Source: Candidatus Sulfotelmatobacter sp.
GTDB taxonomy: Bacteria > Acidobacteriota > Terriglobia > Terriglobales > Acidobacteriaceae
Direction of reading: 5' to 3'
DNA length: 36,912 bases
Assembly: GCA_030041215.1 (NCBI GenBank)
Contig: JASHOH010000104.1
Span: 1 to 36,912 of the forward strand
Positions 24,327 to 32,994 of the stretch are shown here, piece after piece. Under the pieces are notes generated by a model. It worked only from the letters and a program-made list of their open reading frames with translations. It had not been told where the DNA came from and did no database searches. Numbering within the stretch: the first letter of the stretch is position 1; each line of letters opens with the position of its first letter. A program made the translations under genes and the position numbers.

Positions 24327-25505
24327 TTAAACGCGGGCAAGACCGGCATAGCTGGCCACCGGTCGCAGTAAATTGACGGCTTGCGGCAGAATTTGCAAGA
24401 ATCGATCCACTTCGTGTGCCGTGTTAAAGCGGCCCAGAGTGACTCGCAGCGTGCCTCGCGCTCGAATCGGGTCAAAGCCCATCGCCAGTAGCACCGGAGA
24501 AGGCTCCGACGCACGATGCGCACTGCAAGCGCTTCCTGAAGACACCGCAACACCCGCCTCGTCGAGTGCCAACAGCAGCTTGATGGCTTCGCCTTCCTGT
24601 CCAGCAAACGCAAGGCAAAGGTGCCCAGGAAGACGCTTGTAGGGATGGCCAATCAAGTACGTTTGGGGCAACGATTCCTGCAGTCCTGAGAGGATCCGCT
24701 CGCGCAAGTGCACGAGCCGAGCTGCCTCTTCCGGCATTTGCTCGAACGCAAGTTGTGCGGCTTTGCCAAACCCGACAATCCCCGCCACATTTTCCGTAGC
24801 CGAACGCAAACCGCGTTCCTGCCCACCCCCGAAAATTACGGGCCGCAACTGCACTCCTTTGCGCACCCACAGGGCGCCGACTCCTTTCGGACCGTGTAGC
24901 TTATGCGCTGACATCGAAACCATATCGACGGCAACGCGACGTACGTCTAGGGGAACTTTGCCTGTGGATTGCACTGCGTCGGTATGGAAGAGCACTCCGC
25001 GCTCGTGCGTAATGCGGGCAAGCTCGGCGATGGGCTGAATAGTGCCTACCACATTGTTCGCGCTCATAATCGAAACCAGACGCGTATCGGCGCGGAAGGC
25101 CTGCTGCAAATCGGCGGGAGCGATCAACCCCTGCTCATCTACGGGAAGATAGGTGACTGAAACACCGCATTTTTCGAGAAAGCCACAAGCGGCGGTTATC
25201 GCCGGATGCTCGATGGAGCTGGTGATCATATGGCCCGGTTGGTGGCCGGCGTGGAAAACACCCAGGAGGGCAAGATTGTCAGCCTCGGTCCCACTCGCAG
25301 TGAAGATGATTTCGTTGGCGTCGGCGTTTAGCAGCGCCGCTACCCGGGCGCGGGCCTGCTGAAGAAATTCCTTCGCCTGCCGGCCCTCCGAGTGCAAACT
25401 GGACGGATTCCCGAACAGTTCTTCGTTTGCAGGCTGCATGGCCAAAGCCACGCGTGGGTCGAGCGGGGTGGTGGCAGAGTGATCGAAGTAAATGCGCTTT
25501 GCCAT
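24327..25505 (-). CDS. Cysteine desulfurase, NifS/IscS type
   Basis: PLP enzyme releasing sulfur from cysteine for Fe-S cluster or other sulfur-cofactor assembly. 392 residues. MAKRIYFDHSATTPLDPRV start, ASGTEADNLAL, FHTDAVQSTGK, SAHKLHGPKGVG with the PLP Lys, and SSGSACSAH with the catalytic Cys. All expected residues are present. It begins three bases after the GTPase stop and ends 19 bases before the Fe-S protein. No isc scaffold is in the window, so a dedicated sulfur donor for this operon's cofactor is likely. Confidence 0.9.
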   Translation of the reverse strand: MAKRIYFDHSATTPLDPRVALAMQPANEELFGNPSSLHSEGRQAKEFLQQARARVAALLNADANEIIFTASGTEADNLALLGVFHAGHQPGHMITSSIEHPAITAACGFLEKCGVSVTYLPVDEQGLIAPADLQQAFRADTRLVSIMSANNVVGTIQPIAELARITHERGVLFHTDAVQSTGKVPLDVRRVAVDMVSMSAHKLHGPKGVGALWVRKGVQLRPVIFGGGQERGLRSATENVAGIVGFGKAAQLAFEQMPEEAARLVHLRERILSGLQESLPQTYLIGHPYKRLPGHLCLAFAGQEGEAIKLLLALDEAGVAVSSGSACSAHRASEPSPVLLAMGFDPIRARGTLRVTLGRFNTAHEVDRFLQILPQAVNLLRPVASYAGLARV

Positions 25506-25508
25506 ACA

Positions 25509-26210
25509 TCACTCTCCGCGGTAGAAGTTCTGGTTCTCCAGGGCGCGTACCACGCCGAAGTGCGACTGCCAGCCAATTTCTTTCTTGCCGACGCAGATCG
25601 TGCACGTACCAATGGGAGGGTTTCCCCGCAAAAACAAAGGAGGAATGACTTCGGCGGCCTGCTCAACGCGGCGCACCAGCGGATCGACTCCGATGCCGTA
25701 CAGAGCGTTCGATTCAACGATGGCGGTGCCCGGCGCTGCCTCCTGGATGCGGGCACGGAACACTTCGCGTTCCGCTTGCGAGACGAGGTCAATCTTTGTG
25801 ACGACCGCCACGTCCGCGAGCGACAGCATGGGTCCGATCTTGCGAGGAAGATTCATCCCGCTGGTCGCTTCCAATACCACCACTCCCAGCAATCCCTCGA
25901 CATAAGGGGAACATCGCAGGCAGAGTCCCGCGGTTTCCACCAGCAAAATGTCGGCGGCGGTTTGCTCGGCCCATCGCAAGGCATCGCCCAGAACCATGAC
26001 GTTGCAGTGGTCAGGGCAGAGTTCGCCGGAATAGACTTTTCGGGTCGGGATGGAGAACTCCTTCTGGAAGATCTCGTCTTCGTCGGCGTACTGCACATCA
26101 ATTTTCAGGAACGCCAGCCTCTTTTGCTTGGCCAGAAGCCTCTTGGTGACCTGGCGCAGCACGGTGGTTTTTCCGCAGGTGGGAGGTCCAGCACAAACTG
26201 CCAGTTTCAT
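25509..26210 (-). CDS. HypB/UreG-like GTPase, metallochaperone type
   Basis: 233 residues. P-loop GPPTCGKTT at the N-terminus, VVTKIDL as the guanine-specificity region, and several Cys: LCPDHCN, LCLRCSPY, and CTICVGKKEIG near the C-terminus. HypB, UreG and CooC relatives use GTP or ATP to insert nickel or other metals into enzymes. The Cys pairs could hold a metal. ATG 26210 has AAGGGG upstream; ten bases follow the ATPase gene stop. The enzyme it serves is not in the window. Confidence 0.78.
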   Translation of the reverse strand: MKLAVCAGPPTCGKTTVLRQVTKRLLAKQKRLAFLKIDVQYADEDEIFQKEFSIPTRKVYSGELCPDHCNVMVLGDALRWAEQTAADILLVETAGLCLRCSPYVEGLLGVVVLEATSGMNLPRKIGPMLSLADVAVVTKIDLVSQAEREVFRARIQEAAPGTAIVESNALYGIGVDPLVRRVEQAAEVIPPLFLRGNPPIGTCTICVGKKEIGWQSHFGVVRALENQNFYRGE

Positions 26211-26220
26211 ATTGTCCCCT

Positions 26221-27069
26221 TTATGCTACGTATCCGAGTTCGTGAAGTTTTTCGTTGAGGTAACTGCTATCGAGTTCGTCACCGCTGCGGATGCGCTGGC
26301 GAAGGCCAAGAAGCAAGTCATCGAGTTTGCGAATTTCTTGCGCGACCCCTTTTTCTTCTTCCTTTGTGACGATCAGCTTCTGCATTGCGCCGTCCCGCAT
26401 GACAATCCGAAAATCGGAAAGCAAGGCAATGCGCGGATCATGGGTCACAAAGATGAAGATCTTCTCGTAGCCCTTCAACAGTTCAAGAGCGCGTGTGCGG
26501 TGAATGCCGGCGTTTTCAATTTCGTCAAGAAGAATGATCGGAGAGTTGCCAATAACGATCGCATCTGCAATCAGCAGCGAGCGGGTTTGCCCCCCGGAGA
26601 GCTCCGTCATTGCGTTTTCCAGAATGATCGGCTCGCCTGTGAGCTGATTGGCGAAACTTACCGTTTCTTCAATCGCCCGTGCCGGTGACGCCACACCGCG
26701 AATGCGGGCATGCGTCTCGAGAAACACATGCACGGGGAGATCAGAGAGAAAGTTAGTGTGCTGCGAGATCAGGGCGATGGGGTTGGACGACGGATCGGCA
26801 AGATAGTCCTCCGGGTGTGGCTCACCATTGATGAGAACGGTCCGCCCGGTGGGGGTAGTTCCGTTCGCATAAAGCTCGATGTCATTGATCAGGGTGGTCT
26901 TTCCACAGCCGGTGGGGCCGACCACGCTTACAATGTCGCCCATCTTCAGGTCGACGCGGCGCAGTTGCTCGGGAACACCATTCTTACCGCAGCCGCCCAA
27001 GATGGTGATGGTCTGAATTCTGCGCGTTGAGGGGGGGATCCGGGAATCAAGGGCATCCAAGCTCGACAT
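26221..27069 (-). CDS. ABC-type ATPase without a membrane partner
   Basis: 282 residues. Walker A GPTGCGKTT, Q-loop region LISQHTN, signature LSGGQTRSLLIAD, Walker B IILLDEIENAG and H-loop FVTHDPR, so a complete ABC nucleotide-binding domain. The C-terminus (LDDLLLGLRQRIRSGDELDSSYLNEKL) is helical. No transmembrane gene is nearby, and the operon otherwise encodes a GTPase, desulfurase and Fe-S protein. It is therefore more like a soluble assembly ATPase (as SufC) than an importer, by inference. It is the promoter-proximal gene, behind operator I. Confidence 0.8.
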   Translation of the reverse strand: MSSLDALDSRIPPSTRRIQTITILGGCGKNGVPEQLRRVDLKMGDIVSVVGPTGCGKTTLINDIELYANGTTPTGRTVLINGEPHPEDYLADPSSNPIALISQHTNFLSDLPVHVFLETHARIRGVASPARAIEETVSFANQLTGEPIILENAMTELSGGQTRSLLIADAIVIGNSPIILLDEIENAGIHRTRALELLKGYEKIFIFVTHDPRIALLSDFRIVMRDGAMQKLIVTKEEEKGVAQEIRKLDDLLLGLRQRIRSGDELDSSYLNEKLHELGYVA

Positions 27070-27120
27070 GAGATCTCCTGGGGAATCGGTTTTGGGGGAG
27101 AAACGAGCAGCCGAACAATG

Positions 27121-27167
27121 TCTATATTGTCGACTAATTTACTGGTATATGCAGTGACTTAGGTCAC
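27121..27167 (-). promoter_or_regulatory. Operator I, promoter of the Fe-S/GTPase/ATPase operon
   Basis: GTGA-CTTAGG-TCAC at 27154-27167, centre 27160.5. On the minus strand CAATAT (27129-27124) and TATAGA (27126-27121) are AT-rich -10 candidates near class II spacing. The predicted start near 27117 is about 48 bases before ATG 27069. Confidence 0.6.
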
Positions 27168-27389
27168 GTAAGCGTGTGACGTCCTATCCCCACTCACGCT
27201 CACAAGGGCACCCGGTATTGCTCTTAAGCTCCCACGCTATCCCAATACAGGACGACGAATCCAGCCAGGTTGCCCCTTGTTTCCACAGGTGTTTACTCCT
27301 GTGCTATTGCTTGGCCCCGCGCAGGATGTGACACTTCGCTTAAGCGGTTCTTACCCAGCCCTGTGCAATGCACAGAAAGGACGCACGCC

Positions 27390-27545
27390 GTGACCGTCTC
27401 CCTACATTCAGGATACGAAGGCATCCCACGAGAAAAAGTCAATCCGAAAAAGCTGGAGGACAAGAAAGTCGAGCGGCTTCTGGCTGTTCTTGCTAAGAAG
27501 ATGGAATTAGTGAGAGAAGGCGGGAGACAGGTACGGGTTGCTTGA
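27390..27545 (+). CDS. Small basic protein, unknown
   Basis: GTG 27390, with AAAGGA about ten bases upstream, opens 51 residues: (M)TVSLHSGYEGIPREKVNPKKLED followed by a Lys/Arg-rich helix ending REGGRQVRVA. The upstream part of the same frame back to 27270 shows no ribosome site. Not recognised; could be a helical nucleic-acid binder. Precedes the Flp pilin by 118 bases. Confidence 0.4.
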   Translation: MTVSLHSGYEGIPREKVNPKKLEDKKVERLLAVLAKKMELVREGGRQVRVA

Positions 27546-27663
27546 GCGAGCATGTTCGTTCCGTCGTTCGGTAGGGATGGGGATATAGTGTTTCCGAGCA
27601 TCCGCGGCAATATACTGTTCTTTCCCCGCTCTGTACCTCATGCCCGCGCACAGGAGCAAAATC

Positions 27664-27828
27664 ATGCAAAGTGTATTCAAGTGGTTGTGGAGAAACACTC
27701 AGGGTCAGGACATTGCTGAGTACGCCGTCATGCTGGCCGTAATTCTTGTCATCGTGGTCGGTACAATACGGCTGATCGGTTCCAACGCAAACAATGTATT
27801 CTCAGAGGCAGCCAGCTCCATCCAGTAG
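27664..27828 (+). CDS. Flp-type pilin
   Basis: 54 residues. AGGAG lies seven bases before ATG 27664. The prepilin junction is TQG|QDIAEYAVMLAVILVIVVG: Gly before the cleavage, then Glu5 and Tyr6 of the mature chain and a hydrophobic helix, the Flp/Fap signature. No Tad secretion genes or prepilin peptidase are in the window, so this is a lone structural gene that would need a Tad machine encoded elsewhere. Confidence 0.82.
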   Translation: MQSVFKWLWRNTQGQDIAEYAVMLAVILVIVVGTIRLIGSNANNVFSEAASSIQ

Positions 27829-27916
27829 CGACAGTCTGCAGGTCTACTGCGTCAGTGTAATCCGTTCGTTGTACTGTTTCTTAAGTTCGGCCCCGTGAAC
27901 TTCCAGGAGAATGAAG

Positions 27917-28120
27917 ATGCAAAAGAATGCGACCGATCCCCTAGAATCGACTGCTCCATGTTTGACCGAATTCGAGAGGGAAGTGGAACGGCTTGGACTG
28001 CGTAGCGAAGATTATGTTCTTTCGGTGGAACTGCGACGTTGGTGTGAACGTAATCGAGACCGCGTCTACATTCCTGAATGGTTGCTCGACGAGTGGGGAA
28101 TGACTATCAGCGTTGCGTAG
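27917..28120 (+). CDS. Hypothetical 67-aa acidic protein
   Basis: 67 residues from ATG 27917, which has AGGAG eight bases upstream; ATG 27911 is too close to it. ESTAPCLTEFEREVERLG is an amphipathic helix, followed by WCERNRDRVYIPEWLLDEWG. No known domain recognised. It follows the pilin by 88 bases and could be in the same transcript. Confidence 0.5.
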   Translation: MQKNATDPLESTAPCLTEFEREVERLGLRSEDYVLSVELRRWCERNRDRVYIPEWLLDEWGMTISVA

Positions 28121-28491
28121 TCCTCCCGCCCAAAATCAAGAAGTGGCATGGAGGGGTCTGCGACACGCGACTGAATCACGATTAGTGCAAAAGCCTGATT
28201 ACGATTATCTTACCCACGATCCAGGGCGGCTCTGGCTCTTAGGTCAACGTGGACTGCTTCACGGACGCGATTCGCTACAGCCAGGTTCGCGTGGAACTCT
28301 CCGCGAAAGAAAAGCTACACTCTTTCAGTCACGCTCACCTCAGGGAAACAGTCGGAAATCATCAGGGTGACGGAAGCACCGCCCTTGGGAACCTACCTGA
28401 AAGTTGATTCGCTTCGCGACAGAAGCCATCCGTCCTGAGAGTCTCTCGGAAAAGAGCGAAGTTGTACCCGCTACTGTCGGCGGAAAGAGGA
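28121..28491. other. Non-coding gap, nothing certain
   Basis: One plus-strand frame contains SVTLTSGKQSEIIRVTEAPPLG, which looks protein-like but has no start or ribosome site. It may be a decayed gene. I cannot name it. Confidence 0.3.
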
Positions 28492-29139
28492 TTATGAAGT
28501 CATGTGACTACCAGCCTTGCCCTCGATTGAACGAGCCTGGTAATGCTTCCAGCACCAGAACACTGCCACTATCAAAATCGCTGTCAGCACCGCGAGATTG
28601 AACTGTCCTGTGAATCGCATCAGCCGCTGCCAATGCCGGCCAAAGAAATATCCTGTCGTCGCGACCATTGTGACCCAGGTCGCGGCGCCAAGGAAATTGA
28701 ACAAAAAGAATCTCTGCCACGGCATGTGGAGCGTGCCAGCTAGTGGTCCCGCAAGCACCCGTAATCCCGCGACGAATCGGCTCCAGAAAATCGCCGAGGC
28801 GCCGTGTGTTGCGAAAAAGTTTTCTCCTTTTCGAACCGCCTGACCGCTAATGTGCAGGACGTGGAGATACTTGTCTACCAGGGGCCTGCCGCCAAAGTAT
28901 CCGATCGCGTAGCCGGAGTTATCGCCGATCACTGCCGCAGCAATTCCCACCACAATGATAAGCGGCAATCGAAGCTGATGTTCTGAATAGGCTAAGAAGC
29001 TCGCAAACAGCAGCGTGGTCTCGCCAGGGACCGGAGCGCCTGTGTTCTCCAGCAGCAGCATGAAGGCAATTGTCCAGTAGCCGTAGTGCTGGAAGTAGTG
29101 CCGCAGGACAGTGAAAATATGGCCCTCGGGGCCGACCAT
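28492..29139 (-). CDS. DedA family membrane protein
   Basis: 215 residues, 5-6 membrane helices. LLLENTGAPVPGETTLL is the DedA ExxxPxPGE motif, and FWSRFVAGLRVLAGPLAG carries the conserved basic/Gly pattern. DedA proteins are polyprenyl-phosphate or lipid flippase-like transporters. The gene stands alone, facing a frameshifted ferredoxin gene on the same strand. Clear family call, substrate unknown. Confidence 0.85.
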   Translation of the reverse strand: MVGPEGHIFTVLRHYFQHYGYWTIAFMLLLENTGAPVPGETTLLFASFLAYSEHQLRLPLIIVVGIAAAVIGDNSGYAIGYFGGRPLVDKYLHVLHISGQAVRKGENFFATHGASAIFWSRFVAGLRVLAGPLAGTLHMPWQRFFLFNFLGAATWVTMVATTGYFFGRHWQRLMRFTGQFNLAVLTAILIVAVFWCWKHYQARSIEGKAGSHMTS

Positions 29140-29346
29140 TCGCTTTATTCCTCTTCTCGGAATTGGAAAGGGAAATTGTAAAGTTTAACCGCGCCCGCCT
29201 TCGTCGATCATTGCTACGCGACATCTGGCTGACCCTTGAACTATAAATCAAGGAATTCATCAGACTCCTCGGCTCTTTGTCTTCGCGGCGGACGGACGAA
29301 GGACTGCGCCAGGCTACCCGACAAGATGTGACCAGCGCCACGACGA

Positions 29347-30331
29347 TCACTTTTCGTTGCCGCAAGAATGCGGCTGTCCCGGCGGTGACGGCTGTGTGTC
29401 AGCCGAACGGAGGTGCAATCTTTCGCGCCAGCCGGCATCGAGTCCCCATGAGACCGCTAGTGCCGACGTCGGGCACACGCTGGCACAGGTGTTGCACAGG
29501 ATGCATTCCGTCGAAAGCACCCGCTGGCCTGCCTTCACGTAGTCGGGAATGCAAATGTCCATCGGGCACATTCACGCAGGCCATGCACGAATCGCAACGT
29601 TCGCTTACTCCGTTCATCTTGAGTAGCGAAAAGCGCGACCCAAGTCTCATCAGAACGGCGACCGGGCAAAGATACTTGCAGAAAGCCCGGTTGTCCTTCA
29701 GCACAATCGCCATGGGGATGGCGGCCGCATAATAGAACAGGTTGCCCGCCAGCAGCCACCAGAGTGGCGTCCAGTGCTGCGGCCGATAGGCAAAGAAGAA
29801 GACGAGCGCCGCTACCAGCGCCACGCTCAGCAGGAAGTGCGCGTAACGTAGCCAGCGCCACGGACCGGGAATCCAGCCTCCGCTGCGGTCATAGGGCAGC
29901 AGGTCGATGATCATCGCCGTCCAGCAAGCCCATCCGCAAAAGCCACGCCCGAAAATCAGAGGTCCGAACAGCTTGGCGATTGAATAGTGGATAATGGCGC
30001 CGCTGAAGATGCCGGTGAACAGGTAGAACAAGAGTCCTTCGAGCTGCATGTTCTGCAAAACAATCAGCCCCAGGAAGCCGACCATGTACACGCCGACCAG
30101 GAACTGAGCCAAGCGGCGGGCAACGGGCCTCTTGTGGCGCGGAAGCAGTTGGTACAGCCCGATACCAACACCCAGCGATGTGCCGATGTAGCCCATGTCG
30201 AAAATGAAGAAGGGATTGCCGGTCTTGCGCCACAGCACGAAGGCTAGAGTCCAGAAAATGAGAAAAATAACCGCGGGGAATTGCAGGGGGCGAAGCCAGC
30301 TCATTCTTCCGGACTCGGTTTGCGGCTTCAT
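29347..30331 (-). pseudogene. NapH/CcoG-like 4Fe-4S membrane protein, frameshifted
   Basis: Up to residue 254 the protein has several membrane helices and two Cys motifs, GFCGWACW and FCKYLCPVAVL, then CDSCMACVN. At about 29569 the frame breaks: VNV is followed by PDGH in frame, while the next frame reads MCPMDICIPDY, TECILCNTCASVCPT. Together they give two ferredoxin clusters, as in NapH, NosR-tail or CcoG-type proteins. About 2 bases missing (or one extra) explain the break. Either a recent inactivating mutation or a sequencing error. Start ATG 30331; ATG 30304 is also possible. Confidence 0.75.
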
Positions 30332-30521
30332 CGTTCCATTCTAGTGGCGCTTGCAGTGGGGTGTGAACTTATGATGACCACCGGAATTCCCCGCCTGTGA
30401 GCGAGTTCGAGTCTAAAATTGAGAACTTCCTCGCACAAGATCGACGCGTTCGGAGAAACATTGTCCAACAGGCGCGCCCGAAATCAACTGTTCCCATCAA
30501 TCAGGAATCAAAATCGTCGCT
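30332..30521. other. Non-coding gap, nothing recognised
   Basis: Short region upstream of the frameshifted ferredoxin gene. No palindrome of the GTGA-N6-TCAC type seen. Confidence 0.4.
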
Positions 30522-30773
30522 TTAAGAGTTCGGCTCAGGAAGAGCCTTCGCACCTCCGGCCGTGAGCGTCGTCTGCAGATCCGTGAGTTTCGCCTTTGCG
30601 TCGGAGCCTTTTCCCACCGCGTCGGGAATCTTTCCGGAGGCGGAAGCCGCCGTAGCATCAGCCCAACTCTGCTTGGCGGATGCGAAGTTGTCAGCAGCTG
30701 CCTTGGGGAGCTTGTGCCTCTTGGTCAGAGCGTCGACTTTCTTTTGATCCTGTGCCAGCAGTGGTGCACTCCT
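30522..30773 (-). pseudogene. 5'-truncated periplasmic protein fragment
   Basis: On the minus strand the frame reads APLLAQDQKKVDALTKRHK..., SAKQSWADATAASASGK to TAA at 30522. LLAQDQ looks like the end of a signal peptide, but the frame is closed by TAG just upstream with no start. I cannot name the family. The plus-strand frame 30562-30747 is its shadow. Confidence 0.35.
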
Positions 30774-30916
30774 TAGGGCTTTTCTTTTCTAACAAAGCAC
30801 GTTAACGACCATCTGACACCCCGTAACAGTGCTGAAAACACGGCATTCGCTACAGGCACAGACTCCAAAAATCGTCGCAGTGATGAAATCCTGACAGCCG
30901 ACGGAGGAGATCAGCT

Positions 30917-31042
30917 TTGGAAACGCATAGAGCCATTTCCACTGGCAATCATTCCAAATTCGCGGCAATACCAGTTTTAGCCTGTCTCGTCAGTATTGGA
31001 GCCTGGATTGCTTTCATTGCAGTTCTACGACTGAGGCGGTGA
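30917..31042 (+). CDS. 41-aa single-helix membrane peptide
   Basis: TTG 30917 with GGAGGAG nine bases upstream opens METHRAISTGNHSKF followed by one hydrophobic helix (AAIPVLACLVSIGAWIAFIAVL) and a basic LRLRR end. Its TGA overlaps the GTG start of the EamA gene in GTGA, typical of coupled translation. The strong ribosome site and overlap support it. Role unknown, possibly a transporter subunit. Confidence 0.5.
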   Translation: METHRAISTGNHSKFAAIPVLACLVSIGAWIAFIAVLRLRR

Positions 31043-31974
31043 ACATTCTCAAAGCAATTGCTGGCAACGGCCTACTCATTGCCATCCTGGGACATGGTTT
31101 TGTTGGTTTCTCGTTACTTTGGGACAAAGTGCTCCTGGGGCGGCGTACGACAACGAATCTGGTGTCGTATGTTTTTTGGTTGGGAGCCATCAGCATCTTC
31201 GGACTGGCGCTGCTGCCGTTTGGCTTCCAGATGCCCAAAGCAAACATGGTGGCTATCGCGTTTGGCGCTGGAGTCGTGGAGCTGATTGCTAATTACTTCT
31301 ACTATGCGGCGCTGAAAGCGGGCGAGGCATCGGAAGAGCTGGCTGTAATGGGTGGTTTTACACCGGTGGCTACGGCGCTAATTTCAGTGCCGCTGCTCAA
31401 ACAGCCTATCGGCGGACAGCCACTGGGGTTCATTTTGTTGACACTCGGCGGCTTCGTTATGTTCTTCGCCGACAAGAGCCCGAAGAAAAAAATGCTGCCC
31501 TGCGTGCTGGTTGCATCAACCGCGTTTGCCCTGGTGGATGTGCTTCAAAAAATCGCGTTCAACGAGTCGAATTTCGTTACCGTGTACGTTATCTTCACGA
31601 TGGGTACGTTCGCCGGAGCGCTTGCGATGCTGATCCCACCATCCTGGCGCAAACAAATCTTCGAGCGATCTAAAGAGGCACCGCCCAAACGAAAGCTATC
31701 GTACATGGTGAACCGTTTCCTGGCCGGAGTAGGCTCATTCCTGATCGTATATGCAATCAGCCTGACGAGCCCGGCTATTGTTGAAGCGATCTCAGGCGTG
31801 CGTTATACCGTCATCTTTATTGGTGCGCTTGCAATCACTCTCATCAGGCCGGACTGGCTTAAAGAGAACTTCAGTGGCCGGGTGCTGGCGGCAAAACTGA
31901 CAGCAACTGGGCTCGTAATCGCCGGTCTAGCTGTAATTGGATTACAGGGTGGACCTAATGCCGGGCGGAATTAG
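31039..31974 (+). CDS. EamA/DMT-type transporter
   Basis: 311 residues with about ten hydrophobic segments in two halves, the drug/metabolite transporter pattern. NLVSYVFWLG and GVVELIANYFYYAALKAGEAS fit the first EamA half, VEAISGVRYTVIFIGALAITLI the second. Start GTG 31039 overlaps the stop of the preceding 41-aa peptide. Substrate not predictable. Not associated with an operator palindrome. Confidence 0.78.
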   Translation: MNILKAIAGNGLLIAILGHGFVGFSLLWDKVLLGRRTTTNLVSYVFWLGAISIFGLALLPFGFQMPKANMVAIAFGAGVVELIANYFYYAALKAGEASEELAVMGGFTPVATALISVPLLKQPIGGQPLGFILLTLGGFVMFFADKSPKKKMLPCVLVASTAFALVDVLQKIAFNESNFVTVYVIFTMGTFAGALAMLIPPSWRKQIFERSKEAPPKRKLSYMVNRFLAGVGSFLIVYAISLTSPAIVEAISGVRYTVIFIGALAITLIRPDWLKENFSGRVLAAKLTATGLVIAGLAVIGLQGGPNAGRN

Positions 31975-32311
31975 GTTCTTGCTTGAAGCGCTTATAAACA
32001 GATTTAGTGCGGGTTCGAATACGACGAAATGCCGTCAGCTTGACGAATCATGCAACCGTCGATGGATTCAAAATATAGCTTGAGTTTCTCGGCGAGGTTC
32101 CCTCCTATTGCGGTTCACCTCTTCTCTGGCGATCACGATTAGTCCTAATTCATTCTGTTTAATGATGTTGCGCATGAGTCTTCAGCTCAGGAGGGTTACG
32201 GCGTTTCGGAAGCACTCGCAATCGTCAGCCCAATATTGCAGGACCGAGGTGGCCTCACTTGTGCAGAAGCCTTATGTTGAGAAGTATTTCTTAGAATCAT
32301 AGGAGAATTCA
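31975..32311. other. Non-coding gap, nothing recognised
   Basis: Between the transporter and Dps. A plus-strand frame at 32108-32302 shows no family resemblance or ribosome site. No GTGA-N6-TCAC operator. Confidence 0.4.
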
Positions 32312-32938
32312 ATGACAAGAAAGAGTGTCTCAAGCATACCTGCTCAAATCAGTGCTCAACCTCGACTGCATCAGAGATCTTCAGCGATTCAGCAGTATGG
32401 CACCGTTAATCTTGTGCTTCCACTGGAACTGGAAGAGCCGGTTCGGCTGGAAATGACAGAACAGCTGAACCAATTGCTTGCGGATACGATGACGCTGCGC
32501 GATCTTTATAAGAAGGCTCACTGGCAGGTGACCGGACCGACGTTCTATGAGCTTCACTTGTTATTCGATAAGCATTTCGGCGAGCAAGCCGAACTGGTTG
32601 ACGCGATCGCGGAGCGGATTCAACTTCTCGGAGGCGTAAGTATTGCCATGGCTGCTGATGTGGCAGAGACAACCCAGATCGAGCGCCCGCCGCGCGGACG
32701 AGAAGAAGTCCCCGTGCAACTCTCGCGTTTGTTGGATGCCCATCAGATCATTATTCGAGATTGTCGGGCCCTCGCGCGCCGCGCCTCGACCGTTGGGGAT
32801 GATGGTACGAACGACCTCGTGGTAAGCGACGTTCTGCGGCGAAATGAAATGCAGGTATGGTTCCTGAATGAGCACCTAGTCAACGCGCCCCTAGTTCACG
32901 CCGTGGAGCCGTCGACAGAGAGCAAAAGGACCGCCTAA
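32312..32938 (+). CDS. Dps-like ferritin, DNA-protecting
   Basis: 208 residues, ferritin-like with a 45-residue N-terminal extension. The ferroxidase region reads KKAHWQVTGPTFYELHLLFDKHFGE, including the His-Trp and the D/H-rich helix of Dps dimers, followed by VDAIAERIQLLGG. Dps oxidises iron with peroxide and shields DNA. AGGAG seven bases before ATG 32312. The longer, positively charged N-terminus may bind DNA. It precedes the stress protein by 56 bases. Confidence 0.88.
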   Translation: MTRKSVSSIPAQISAQPRLHQRSSAIQQYGTVNLVLPLELEEPVRLEMTEQLNQLLADTMTLRDLYKKAHWQVTGPTFYELHLLFDKHFGEQAELVDAIAERIQLLGGVSIAMAADVAETTQIERPPRGREEVPVQLSRLLDAHQIIIRDCRALARRASTVGDDGTNDLVVSDVLRRNEMQVWFLNEHLVNAPLVHAVEPSTESKRTA

Positions 32939-32994
32939 GCACCAGATCTTCAGCCCGATGGCGAACTTGGAGGTTCCGGGGAAGAAGTGTGTAG

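Noticed and set aside
24308..24652. N-terminal extension of the Fe-S protein frame
   Set aside because: It is antisense to the cysteine desulfurase; ATG 24307 has the ribosome site.
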